From the NCBI GenBank assembly GCA_035272265.1, contig DATEQV010000047.1, positions 1 through 10,577 on the forward strand: 10,577 bases of DNA, in the 5' to 3' direction. The DNA is from Acidisphaera sp035272265. Its GTDB lineage: Bacteria > Pseudomonadota > Alphaproteobacteria > Acetobacterales > Acetobacteraceae. The translations under genes were made by a program, and so were the position numbers. Under the pieces are notes generated by a model. The model was not told the origin of the DNA and searched no databases. It saw nothing but the letters and a program-made list of their open reading frames with translations. Shown in pieces: positions 1-6,236 of the stretch (positions within the stretch are counted from its first letter, which is position 1; each line of letters opens with the position of its first letter).

Positions 1-1
1 G

Positions 2-961
2 GTCGCGACGGTGCTGCCGGCGCCGCCGGACGCCGAGGAAAGCCCGCCGCCCCCGCCGGAGGAGCAATCGGAGACGCCGCCCGAGCGCGAGAGCACGAAG
101 CTCGACGAGGCCGAGATCGTGCTCGCCGCGGCGGCCGCGGCGATCCCGCCGGGACTGCTCGCCGCGCTGGCGGCGGGGGCGACGATGCGGATGCGCAGCG
201 AGGGGCGGGCGGGGGCGAAGAAGCTCGGCACCCGGCGCGGCCGGCCGGCGGGCGTGCTGGCGGGCGATCCGGTGCGCGGCGCGCGGCTGTCGGTGATCGA
301 CACGCTGCGCGCCGCGGCTCCGTGGCAGCGGCTGCGGATGCGCGCGACGCCATCGGCTGGACGCGTGCAGGTGCGGCGCGACGACTTCCGCATCCGGCGT
401 TTCGCCGAGCGCACGCGCAGCCTGACGATCTTCGCCGTCGATGCGTCCGGCTCGACGGCGCTGGCGCGGCTGGCGGAGACCAAGGGCGCGGTCGAACTGC
501 TGCTGGCGGAGAGCTACGTGCGGCGCGATCAGGTGGCGCTGATCGCCTTCCGCGGCACCGAGGCGAGCGTGCTGCTGCCGCCGACGGGCGCGCTGGCGCG
601 CGCGCGGCGGGCGCTGGCGCAACTGCCGGGCGGGGGTGCCACACCGCTCGCCGCCGCAATCGACACCGCCGCGCTGCTCGCCGATGCGTCGCAGAAGCGG
701 GGGCTGGCGCCGTCGGTCGTGCTGCTGACCGATGGCAAGGCGAACGTCGCGCGCGACGGCTCGATGGATCGCGCGAAGGCGGAGGCCGATGCGCTCGCCG
801 CGGCGCAGTCGGCGCGCGGGTTGCGCGCGCTGCTGATCGACACGTCGCCGCGCCCGCAGCAATCGGGACGGCGGCTCGCCGAGGCGATGGCGGCGACCTA
901 CCTGCCGCTGCCGGCGGCCGATGCCTCGGCGCTGTCGCGCGCGGTCAAGGCGGCGAAATGA
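2..961 (+). CDS. bchD: Magnesium chelatase subunit D (BchD), 3' part only
   Basis: The reading frame is open from the first bases of the window, so the true start and the N-terminal AAA-like domain lie upstream; 319 residues are visible. BchD works with BchI and BchH to insert Mg2+ into protoporphyrin IX, the first committed step of bacteriochlorophyll synthesis. Visible residues 5-35 form the Pro/Glu-rich acidic linker typical of the subunit. From about residue 140 there is a von Willebrand A/integrin I domain with a MIDAS metal site: DASGS (147-151), the Thr of GGGATPL (210-216) and the Asp of LLTDGKAN (241-248). The stop codon overlaps the bchO start (ATGA), so the two genes are translationally coupled. 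A cobalt chelatase CobT-like subunit is the main alternative, but the linker, the domain and the bchO/crt neighbours favour BchD. Confidence 0.93.
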   Translation, partial: VATVLPAPPDAEESPPPPPEEQSETPPERESTKLDEAEIVLAAAAAAIPPGLLAALAAGATMRMRSEGRAGAKKLGTRRGRPAGVLAGDPVRGARLSVIDTLRAAAPWQRLRMRATPSAGRVQVRRDDFRIRRFAERTRSLTIFAVDASGSTALARLAETKGAVELLLAESYVRRDQVALIAFRGTEASVLLPPTGALARARRALAQLPGGGATPLAAAIDTAALLADASQKRGLAPSVVLLTDGKANVARDGSMDRAKAEADALAAAQSARGLRALLIDTSPRPQQSGRRLAEAMAATYLPLPAADASALSRAVKAAK

Positions 962-1842
962 GCAACCGGCTGCGCTGGGACCGCGACGGGCGCGACTGGC
1001 CGAACCGCGAGGCGAGCCGGTTCGTCCACGCCGCCGGGTTCGAGTGGCACGTCCAGCGCCTCGGGCAGGGGCCGGTGGTCTTGCTGGCGCACGGCACGGG
1101 GGCGGCGACGCATTCGTGGCGCGGGCTGGCGCCGATCCTGGCGCGGGACTTCACCGTGATCGCCCCCGACCTGCCGGGGCACGGGTTCACCGACACGCCG
1201 CCCCCGCCGGGCCTGTCGCTGCCCGGCATGGCGCGGTCGCTGGCGGCGCTGGTGCGCGCGATGGACGTCACGCCGGCGATCGCCGTGGGGCATTCGGCCG
1301 GGGCGGCGGTGCTGGCGCGCATGAGCCTGGACGGGATGCTCACGGCGCGCGCGCTGGTGGCGATCAACGGCGCGATGCTGCCGCTGACGGGGATCCCGGG
1401 CTCGCTGTTCTCGGGCATCGCGCGCGTGCTCGTGACCGTGCCGATGGTGCCGCGGTTTTTCGCCCGCCGCGCGCGCAGCCGCGCGGTGGTCGAACGGCTA
1501 ATCCGCGATACCGGCTCGCATCTCGATGCCGCCGGGCTGCGGCAGTATGCGCGGCTGATGACCGACCCCGGGCATGTGTCGGGCGCGCTGGCGATGATGG
1601 CGAGCTGGGAGCTCAAGCCGCTGGAGCGCGACCTGCCGGAATTGCGGGTGCCGCTGACGCTGATCGCATCGGAGGGCGACCGCACGGTGCCGCCGGGGGA
1701 TTCCGTGCGCGTCGCGCACATGGTGCCGGGGGCGGTCGTGAAGATGGTGCCGCGGCTGGGCCACCTCGCGCACGAGGAGGACCCGCAGGCGATCGCCGAT
1801 CTGATCCGCGAGGCGGCGGTGCGGGCGAGCGTGCTGGCGTAA
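958..1842 (+). CDS. bchO: Alpha/beta hydrolase BchO, magnesium chelatase accessory protein
   Basis: This 294-residue protein has the alpha/beta hydrolase fold. Visible are the HGTG oxyanion region (45-48), the nucleophile elbow GHSAGA with Ser113, a likely acid Asp241 in EGDRTVPP, and a C-terminal His269 in LGHLAH. BchO is a conserved photosynthesis-cluster protein thought to assist magnesium chelatase; its exact biochemical role is not settled. The start is the ATG overlapping the bchD stop (ATGA), and the protein begins with the usual BchO-like stretch RDWPNRE (12-18) before the hydrolase core. Position directly after bchD matches the bchI-bchD-bchO order of purple bacteria and decides the assignment over a generic hydrolase. 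No signal peptide is seen, so it is probably cytoplasmic. After its stop there is an 88-bp gap with regulatory palindromes, so bchO is likely the last gene of its transcript. Confidence 0.9.
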   Translation: MSNRLRWDRDGRDWPNREASRFVHAAGFEWHVQRLGQGPVVLLAHGTGAATHSWRGLAPILARDFTVIAPDLPGHGFTDTPPPPGLSLPGMARSLAALVRAMDVTPAIAVGHSAGAAVLARMSLDGMLTARALVAINGAMLPLTGIPGSLFSGIARVLVTVPMVPRFFARRARSRAVVERLIRDTGSHLDAAGLRQYARLMTDPGHVSGALAMMASWELKPLERDLPELRVPLTLIASEGDRTVPPGDSVRVAHMVPGAVVKMVPRLGHLAHEEDPQAIADLIREAAVRASVLA

Positions 1843-1860
1843 GACGGCGCTTGGCGAGGG

Positions 1861-1878
1861 CGTCAAGTCAAGTTTACA
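1861..1878. promoter_or_regulatory. Near-match PpsR/CrtJ half of a tandem operator
   Basis: The sequence reads CGT-N12-ACA, one base away from the TGT-N12-ACA consensus recognised by PpsR/CrtJ, the redox-responsive repressor of photosynthesis genes. It lies 7 bp upstream of a perfect copy, so the two sites are 25 bp apart centre to centre. Closely spaced operator pairs that are bound cooperatively are known for this family. That this site is bound is an inference from sequence and position. Confidence 0.45.
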
Positions 1879-1885
1879 GTCTTGC

Positions 1886-1903
1886 TGTATGCTCGACGCG
1901 ACA
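1886..1903. promoter_or_regulatory. PpsR/CrtJ operator, perfect TGT-N12-ACA palindrome
   Basis: TGT at 1886-1888 and ACA at 1901-1903 are separated by exactly 12 bases, matching the operator of the photosynthesis repressor PpsR/CrtJ. It sits 27 bp before the chosen crtI start and after the bchO stop, where a crtI promoter is expected. It overlaps a possible -10 element, TATGCT (1888-1893); the hexamer 17 bp upstream (AAGTCA) is a poor -35, so the promoter itself is only tentative. Binding would repress crtI-crtB under aerobic conditions. A TGT-N12-ACA match can occur by chance; location and the neighbouring near-match make it credible. Confidence 0.62.
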
Positions 1904-1908
1904 GTCCC

Positions 1909-1923
1909 GAGGCTCCAAGCCTC
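1909..1923 (+). other. Small hairpin in the crtI leader
   Basis: GAGGCT and AGCCTC form a perfect 6-bp inverted repeat around a CCA loop, ending 7 bases before the crtI ATG at 1931. It contains the only GAGG near this start, and no other clear ribosome binding site is visible, so the stem could influence crtI translation. The stem is short and may be chance in GC-rich DNA. Confidence 0.35.
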
Positions 1924-1930
1924 CGTGCTG

Positions 1931-3415
1931 ATGTCGGATCGCCGTCCGCATGCCGTGGTGATCGGCACCGGCTTCGGCGGTCTGGCAGCGGCGGTGCGCC
2001 TGGGCGCGCGCGGCTGGCGGGTGACGGTGCTGGAGCGGCTCGAGCAGCCCGGCGGGCGGGCGCGGGTGTTCCGGCAGGATGGGTTCACCTTCGATGCCGG
2101 CCCGACCATCGTCACCGCGCCGTTCCTGTTCGAGGAGCTGTGGTCGCTGGCCGGGCGGCGCTTGGCGGACGATGTCGAACTGCGTCCGCTGTCGCCGTTC
2201 TATCGCATCCGCTTCGATGACGGATCGCACGTCGACTACAGCGGCGACATCGACGCGATGCGGGAAGAGGTGGCGCGGCTCGCGCCGGATGACGTGGCCG
2301 GGTTCGAGCGGTTCATGCGCCGGAGCGAAGAGGTCTGCCGCATCGGCTTCGAGCAGCTGGGTCACGTGCCGTTCGAGAGCTGGACCGACATGGCGCGGAT
2401 CGCGCCCGCGCTGCTGCGGCTGGGCGGCCTGCGCAGCGTGTTCGGCACGGTGCGGCGGTATGTGCGCGATCCGCGGCTGCGCATGGTGCTGTCGTTCCAT
2501 CCGCTGCTGATCGGCGGCAATCCGCTGCGCGCGAGCGCGATCTACACGCTGATCCCGCATCTGGAGAAACGCTGGGGCGTGCATTTCGCGATGGGCGGCA
2601 CGGGTGCGCTGGTGCGCGGACTGGTGTCGCTGATCGAGGGGCAGGGCAACGTGGTCCGCACGCGCGCGGAGGTCGATCGCATCGTCGTCGGGGGCGGGCG
2701 GGTGCGCGGCGTGGTGCTGACCGGCGGCGAGCGGATCGAAGCCGACGCGGTGGTGTCGAATGCCGATGCCGCGTGGACCTACGGGCACCTGTTGCGCGAC
2801 GAGCCGGGCGGGACGCGCCGGCTGATGCGGGCACGTCATTCGAACGGACTGTTCGTCTGGTATTTCGGCACCAGCCGCCGGTTCGAGGACGTGCCGCACC
2901 ACACGATCCTGATGGGGCCGCGCTACGAGGGGTTGCTGCGCGACATCTTCGACCGCCGCGTGCTGGCGGCGGATTTCAGCCTCTACCTGCACCGGCCGAC
3001 GGCGACCGATCCGTCGCTGGCACCGCCCGGCTGCGACGCGTTCTATGTGCTCGCACCGGTGCCGCATCTGGGCTGCGGCATCGACTGGAGGCAGCAGGCC
3101 GAGCCGCTCCGGCGCGCGATCGCCCAGCGTCTGCACGAGACGCTGTTGCCGTGGTTCGAGAACGCGGTCGTCACCTCGCGGGTGATGACGCCGGTGGATT
3201 TCCACACCGACTTTCTGTCGGTGCTCGGCGCCGGGTTCGGGCTGGAGCCGGTGCTGACGCAGAGCGCGTGGTTCCGCCCGCACAACCGCAGCAAGCGCGT
3301 GCCCGGTCTGTATCTGGTCGGCGCCGGCACGCATCCGGGGGCGGGTGTGCCGGGTGTGCTGTCGTCCGCCCGCATCCTCGACAAGGTGGTGCCGGATGTC
3401 GTCTCAGGCCGCTGA
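1931..3415 (+). CDS. crtI: Phytoene desaturase CrtI
   Basis: This 494-residue FAD-dependent enzyme introduces double bonds into phytoene to give neurosporene or lycopene, the backbone of spirilloxanthin- or spheroidene-type carotenoids. The N-terminal dinucleotide-binding motif GTGFGG is at residues 12-17, followed by LERLEQPGGRAR (35-46), the usual FAD-contact region. The middle stretch FHPLLIGGNPLRAS is characteristic of CrtI rather than of CrtD. The C-terminal family motif VGAGTHPGAGVPGVL is at about 463-477. Length fits the family (about 490-510). The start at 1931 places GTGFGG at the expected distance. An upstream ATG at 1889 would add 14 residues, but it lies inside the regulatory palindrome. 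The last 20 bases overlap crtB, so the two are co-transcribed. The number of desaturations (3 or 4) cannot be told from the sequence. Confidence 0.94.
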   Translation: MSDRRPHAVVIGTGFGGLAAAVRLGARGWRVTVLERLEQPGGRARVFRQDGFTFDAGPTIVTAPFLFEELWSLAGRRLADDVELRPLSPFYRIRFDDGSHVDYSGDIDAMREEVARLAPDDVAGFERFMRRSEEVCRIGFEQLGHVPFESWTDMARIAPALLRLGGLRSVFGTVRRYVRDPRLRMVLSFHPLLIGGNPLRASAIYTLIPHLEKRWGVHFAMGGTGALVRGLVSLIEGQGNVVRTRAEVDRIVVGGGRVRGVVLTGGERIEADAVVSNADAAWTYGHLLRDEPGGTRRLMRARHSNGLFVWYFGTSRRFEDVPHHTILMGPRYEGLLRDIFDRRVLAADFSLYLHRPTATDPSLAPPGCDAFYVLAPVPHLGCGIDWRQQAEPLRRAIAQRLHETLLPWFENAVVTSRVMTPVDFHTDFLSVLGAGFGLEPVLTQSAWFRPHNRSKRVPGLYLVGAGTHPGAGVPGVLSSARILDKVVPDVVSGR

Positions 3416-4472
3416 CTGGGGAGTGATGCAGGGCGAAAGCTGGGCGGACCGCGCCGCCTGCCGGGCGCTGCTGTGCGGCGGGTCGAAGAGCTTCCACCTC
3501 GCCGGGCGCCTGCTGCCGCCGCGCGTCGGCGCGGACGCGGCGGCGCTGTACGCGTTCTGCCGGGTGGCGGACGATGCGATCGACGGCGGCGGCGGGCGCG
3601 CGGCACTCGGCCGGCTGCGCGAGCGTCTGTTCCGCGCCTATGCGGGTCAGCCGTTCGATCTGCCGTCCGACCGGGCGCTGGCGTCCGTGGTGGCGGCGCA
3701 CGGCATCCCCCGCGCGCTGCCGGAGGCTTTGCTGGAAGGCTTCGCCTGGGACGCCGAGGGGCGGCGCTATGCGACGATCTCCGAGCTGCGTGCCTATGCG
3801 GCGCGCGTCGCCGGCGCGGTCGGGGCGATGATGGCGCTGCTGATGGGGGTGCGGGATCCCGACGCGATCGCCCAGGCCTGCGCGCTGGGTGTCGCCATGC
3901 AGCTCAGCAACGTCGCCCGCGACGTGGGCGAGGACGCGCGCGCCGGGCGCGTGTATCTGCCGCTCGACTGGCTGCGGGAGGCCGGGATCGATCCCGATGC
4001 GTTCGTCGCGGCGCCGGAAGCCGGGCCGGGCTTGACCCAGGTGTTGCAGCGCGTGCTCGCCGAGGCCGGGCGGCTGTATGCGGCCGCGGAGCCGGGCATC
4101 GCGCGCCTGCCGCGCGCCTGCCGGCCGGGGATCTGGGCGGCACGGCTGATCTACGACGAGATCGGCCTGCAGGTGGCGCGCGACGGGGTCGATCCGGTGA
4201 CGGCGCGCGCCGTGGTGCCGACGTCGCGCAAGCTGGCCCTGCTGGCGCGCGTGCCGCTGGCGATGCGCCGGGCGCCGACGCTCGCCGCCGCTCCGCTGGC
4301 GGAGACCGATTTCCTGGTCCAGGCGGTGCGGCATGCGCCGCCGCCGCGGCGCGCCGCTGCCATGCCGGCGCTGGAGCCGGTCGGCGGCGGCGTCTCCGGC
4401 CGGGTCGAGTGGGTGGTGGCACTGATGGACCGGCTGGAGCGGGTGCAGCGCATGGAGCAGGCGCACCTCTGA
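3396..4472 (+). CDS. crtB: Phytoene synthase CrtB
   Basis: CrtB condenses two geranylgeranyl diphosphates head to head into phytoene, the substrate of CrtI. The 358-residue product has both Asp-rich Mg2+/diphosphate-binding motifs: DDAID (59-63) and NVARDVGED (172-180), the latter followed by RVYLPLDWL. The early segment SKSFHLAGRLLPP (30-42) also fits the family. The chosen ATG overlaps the end of crtI by 20 bases and has AAGGTGG (3383-3389) six bases upstream. An alternative ATG at 3426, just past the crtI stop, would give 348 residues, but its GGGGAG is only 2 bases away. The C-terminal 60 residues are more variable and Pro/Ala/Arg-rich, as is common in this family. Tight overlap indicates a crtIB operon under the upstream operator pair. 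Confidence 0.93.
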   Translation: MSSQAADWGVMQGESWADRAACRALLCGGSKSFHLAGRLLPPRVGADAAALYAFCRVADDAIDGGGGRAALGRLRERLFRAYAGQPFDLPSDRALASVVAAHGIPRALPEALLEGFAWDAEGRRYATISELRAYAARVAGAVGAMMALLMGVRDPDAIAQACALGVAMQLSNVARDVGEDARAGRVYLPLDWLREAGIDPDAFVAAPEAGPGLTQVLQRVLAEAGRLYAAAEPGIARLPRACRPGIWAARLIYDEIGLQVARDGVDPVTARAVVPTSRKLALLARVPLAMRRAPTLAAAPLAETDFLVQAVRHAPPPRRAAAMPALEPVGGGVSGRVEWVVALMDRLERVQRMEQAHL

Positions 4473-4508
4473 TCGCGCGGCCTTGTCCGCACGGCCGCCC
4501 GGGCATAC

Positions 4509-4530
4509 CTGACTGGGACAGTCAGCTTTT
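4509..4530 (+). terminator. Hairpin with T run after crtB (possible terminator)
   Basis: CTGACTG and CAGTCAG form a perfect 7-bp inverted repeat with a GGA loop, followed by CTTTT. It lies 36 bp after the crtB stop and 13 bp before the Nfu start. The layout resembles a weak rho-independent terminator separating the photosynthesis genes from what follows. The T run is short, and the palindrome could instead be an operator in the promoter region of the Nfu gene. Confidence 0.45.
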
Positions 4531-4543
4531 CCGAGGCGGCAGG

Positions 4544-5104
4544 ATGTTCATCGAGACCGAAGGCACTCCCAACCCGGCGACCCTGAAGTTCCTGCCGGGG
4601 GTGATCGTCATGCCGTCCGGCACGGCGGACTTCGCCGCCCCATCGAACGCCCAGCACAGCCCGCTGGCGCTGGCGCTGTTCGATCTGCCGGGGGTGACGC
4701 GCGTGTTCCTCGGGACGGATTTCATCACCGTGACCAAGGCGCCGCGCACCGAGTGGCAGTCGCTCAAGCCGCAGGTGCTCGGCGCGATCGCCGAACACTT
4801 CGCCGCCGGCCGTCCGGTGATCGAGGGCGGCCCGGCCGGCGCGGACGAGGAGGACACCGCGCCGGAGGACGCCGAGATCGTCGAGCAGATCAAGGAACTG
4901 CTGGACACCCGCGTCCGCCCGGCGGTAGCCGGCGACGGCGGGGACATCATCTTCCGCGGCTTTCGCGACGGCGTGGTGCGGCTGCACATGCAGGGCGCCT
5001 GCGCCGGCTGCCCGTCCTCGACCGCGACGCTGAAGCACGGCATCGAGAACATGCTGCGCCACTACATCCCGGAGGTCGTCGGCGTCGAGCAGGTCGACGC
5101 CTGA
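4544..5104 (+). CDS. NifU-family Fe-S cluster carrier (NFU1-like)
   Basis: The 186-residue protein has two domains. Residues 1-87 form the Nfu N-terminal domain, starting with the telltale MFIETEGTPNPATLKF. Residues about 112-178 form the NifU C-terminal domain, with CAGC (Cys153 and Cys156) that binds a bridging Fe-S cluster between two subunits. An acidic linker (101-110) joins them. Such proteins pass 4Fe-4S clusters to target enzymes in the cytoplasm. The architecture is that of mitochondrial NFU1 and its alphaproteobacterial relatives, not E. coli NfuA, whose N-terminal domain is A-type; for that reason no symbol is given. The ATG is fixed by the conserved N-terminus, and GAGG lies about 7 bases upstream. 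The gene is followed after 19 bases by the nitroreductase gene, probably in one transcript. Confidence 0.93.
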   Translation: MFIETEGTPNPATLKFLPGVIVMPSGTADFAAPSNAQHSPLALALFDLPGVTRVFLGTDFITVTKAPRTEWQSLKPQVLGAIAEHFAAGRPVIEGGPAGADEEDTAPEDAEIVEQIKELLDTRVRPAVAGDGGDIIFRGFRDGVVRLHMQGACAGCPSSTATLKHGIENMLRHYIPEVVGVEQVDA

Positions 5105-5123
5105 CCAGCAGCGGGGGCTGACG

Positions 5124-5723
5124 ATGACCCGGATGATCGAGGCGATCGACGCGGCGGCGCGCGACCTGTTGTTCGAGGGCGCACGCACGCACAACGCCTG
5201 GCAGGACAAGCCGGTGCCGGAGGCGAAGCTGCGCGAGCTGTACGACCTGCTGAAGATGGGCCCGACCTCGGCCAACTGCTCGCCCGCGCGGTTCCTGTTC
5301 CTGCGCGCGCCGGCGGCGAAGGAGCGGCTGCGCCCGGCGCTGTCGCAGGGCAACCTGGCGAAGACGATGGCGGCTCCCGTGACCGTGATCGTCGCCTACG
5401 ACCCGAAGTTCTACGACCTGCTGCCGCGGCTGTTCCCGCACGCCGACGCCCGGTCCTGGTTCGCCGGCAACAAGGCGCTGGCCGAGACGACCGCGTTCCG
5501 CAACGGCACGCTGCAGGGCGCCTACCTGATCGTGGCAGCGCGCGCGGTGGGGCTGGATTGCGGGCCGATGTCGGGGTTCGACAATGCCAAGGTGGACGCG
5601 GCGTTCCTGGCCGATCGCGGCTGGAAGTCGAACTTCCTGGTCAATCTCGGCTACGGCGACCCGTCCGGCCTGTTCCCCCGCTCGCCGCGGCTGACCTTCG
5701 AGGAAGCCTGCGAGGTGCTGTGA
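5124..5723 (+). CDS. rutE: RutE-like nitroreductase (probable malonic semialdehyde reductase)
   Basis: This 199-residue flavoprotein resembles E. coli RutE along its whole length as I remember it. Shared stretches are ARTHN (20-24), GPTSANCSPAR (46-56), ERLRPALS (67-74), FPHADARSWF (104-113), GPMSGFD (147-153) and a terminal RLTFEEA. RutE reduces malonic semialdehyde to 3-hydroxypropionate with NAD(P)H in the Rut pyrimidine-degradation pathway; the family uses FMN. No rutA-D, F or G gene is nearby, so the natural substrate could be another reactive aldehyde or enal, and the symbol reflects similarity only. The start has GGGGG about nine bases upstream. The last codon overlaps the GTG start of the downstream HicA-HicB frame (GTGA), which implies translational coupling. 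Confidence 0.87.
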   Translation: MTRMIEAIDAAARDLLFEGARTHNAWQDKPVPEAKLRELYDLLKMGPTSANCSPARFLFLRAPAAKERLRPALSQGNLAKTMAAPVTVIVAYDPKFYDLLPRLFPHADARSWFAGNKALAETTAFRNGTLQGAYLIVAARAVGLDCGPMSGFDNAKVDAAFLADRGWKSNFLVNLGYGDPSGLFPRSPRLTFEEACEVL

Positions 5724-6205
5724 GGGGCGCGTTCGGGACTGCACCGGGCCCCGACCTTCTCGACCGGATGCGGCGCAATCCGGCTGCGGATTGGACCGTC
5801 GGCGACGTGGCACGTCTGTGCGCCCAGCACGGCGTACGGTGCACACCGCTTGCGGGCGGTGGCTCGCACTACGCGATTTCCCACCCGTCGCAGCGGGGTG
5901 TTCTGACGATCCCGAGGGCGCGCCCGGTCAAGCCGGTCTATATCCGCAAGCTCGTGGGTTCGTTGCGGCTGGCGGAGGCGATGATGCCCCATCCCGACTA
6001 CCCGGTGCTGATCGAGCCTTTGGCGCCCGAGGACGGCGGCGGTTACCTGGCGACGGTGCCCGACCTGCCGGGCTGCATGTCGGACGGCCCGACGCGCGAG
6101 CTGGCCGCGCGCAACATCGGGGACGCCATCGCCGCGTGGATCGAGGAGGCACAGGCGCTTGGCCGGCCGGTGCCCGCCCCTTCGCGCTACATGACCCAGG
6201 CCTGA
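5720..6205 (+). CDS. HicA-HicB fusion: toxin and antitoxin domains in one frame
   Basis: One uninterrupted frame of 161 residues carries two domains normally encoded by separate genes. Residues about 12-82 match the HicA mRNA-interferase family (double-stranded RNA-binding-like fold): DLLDRMRRNP at the start, GGGSHY (46-51) with His50 as the predicted catalytic residue, then LTIPRARPVKPVYIRKLV (62-79). Residues about 92-155 match the HicB partial RNase H-like antitoxin domain: YPVLIEPL, GGGYLATVPDLPGC (106-119), and a final helix AIAAWIEEAQALGRPVPAPS. The C-terminus ends shortly after, without a ribbon-helix-helix or helix-turn-helix, so self-repression by DNA binding is not expected. The GTG start overlaps the rutE stop; an inner ATG at 5768 would cut into the HicA domain. 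Met88 and Met89, preceded by GGAGG, may start free HicB. A lost stop codon in a formerly two-gene cassette is the main alternative reading. Confidence 0.8.
   Translation: MRGAFGTAPGPDLLDRMRRNPAADWTVGDVARLCAQHGVRCTPLAGGGSHYAISHPSQRGVLTIPRARPVKPVYIRKLVGSLRLAEAMMPHPDYPVLIEPLAPEDGGGYLATVPDLPGCMSDGPTRELAARNIGDAIAAWIEEAQALGRPVPAPSRYMTQA
5974..5986 (+). promoter_or_regulatory. Internal ribosome binding site and start codons for free HicB
   Basis: GGAGG (5974-5978) lies 2 bases before ATG 5981 and 5 bases before ATG 5984, both in the frame of the fusion and exactly at the HicA/HicB junction. Starting at 5984 would give a 73-residue HicB protein, a normal size for the short HicB type. This looks like the original hicB start of a two-gene cassette and would let the cell make antitoxin in excess of the fused protein. 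Use of this start is an inference. Confidence 0.55.
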
Positions 6206-6236
6206 CATGGCGCGAGGGCGGGTGTAGCAGGGGCGC

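Noticed and set aside
1889..1930. Upstream in-frame ATG for crtI at 1889
   Set aside because: It would add 14 residues not expected before the FAD-binding motif and lies inside the TGT-N12-ACA palindrome; 1931 fits the family better.
3171..4466. Long open frames on the - strand opposite crtI/crtB, and similar ones across the window
   Set aside because: They mirror real genes in very GC-rich DNA, where stop codons are rare in all frames; their products are repetitive Arg/Ala/Pro-rich strings without domains.
4477..4498. GCGGCC/GGCCGC inverted repeat after crtB
   Set aside because: A 6-bp GC-only stem with a 10-base loop and no T run is expected by chance in this DNA; the palindrome at 4509-4525 is a better terminator candidate.
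6202..6236. CTGACA as a possible -35 element for hisB
   Set aside because: No acceptable -10 hexamer lies 16-18 bp downstream before the start codon, and there is too little room for a leader.
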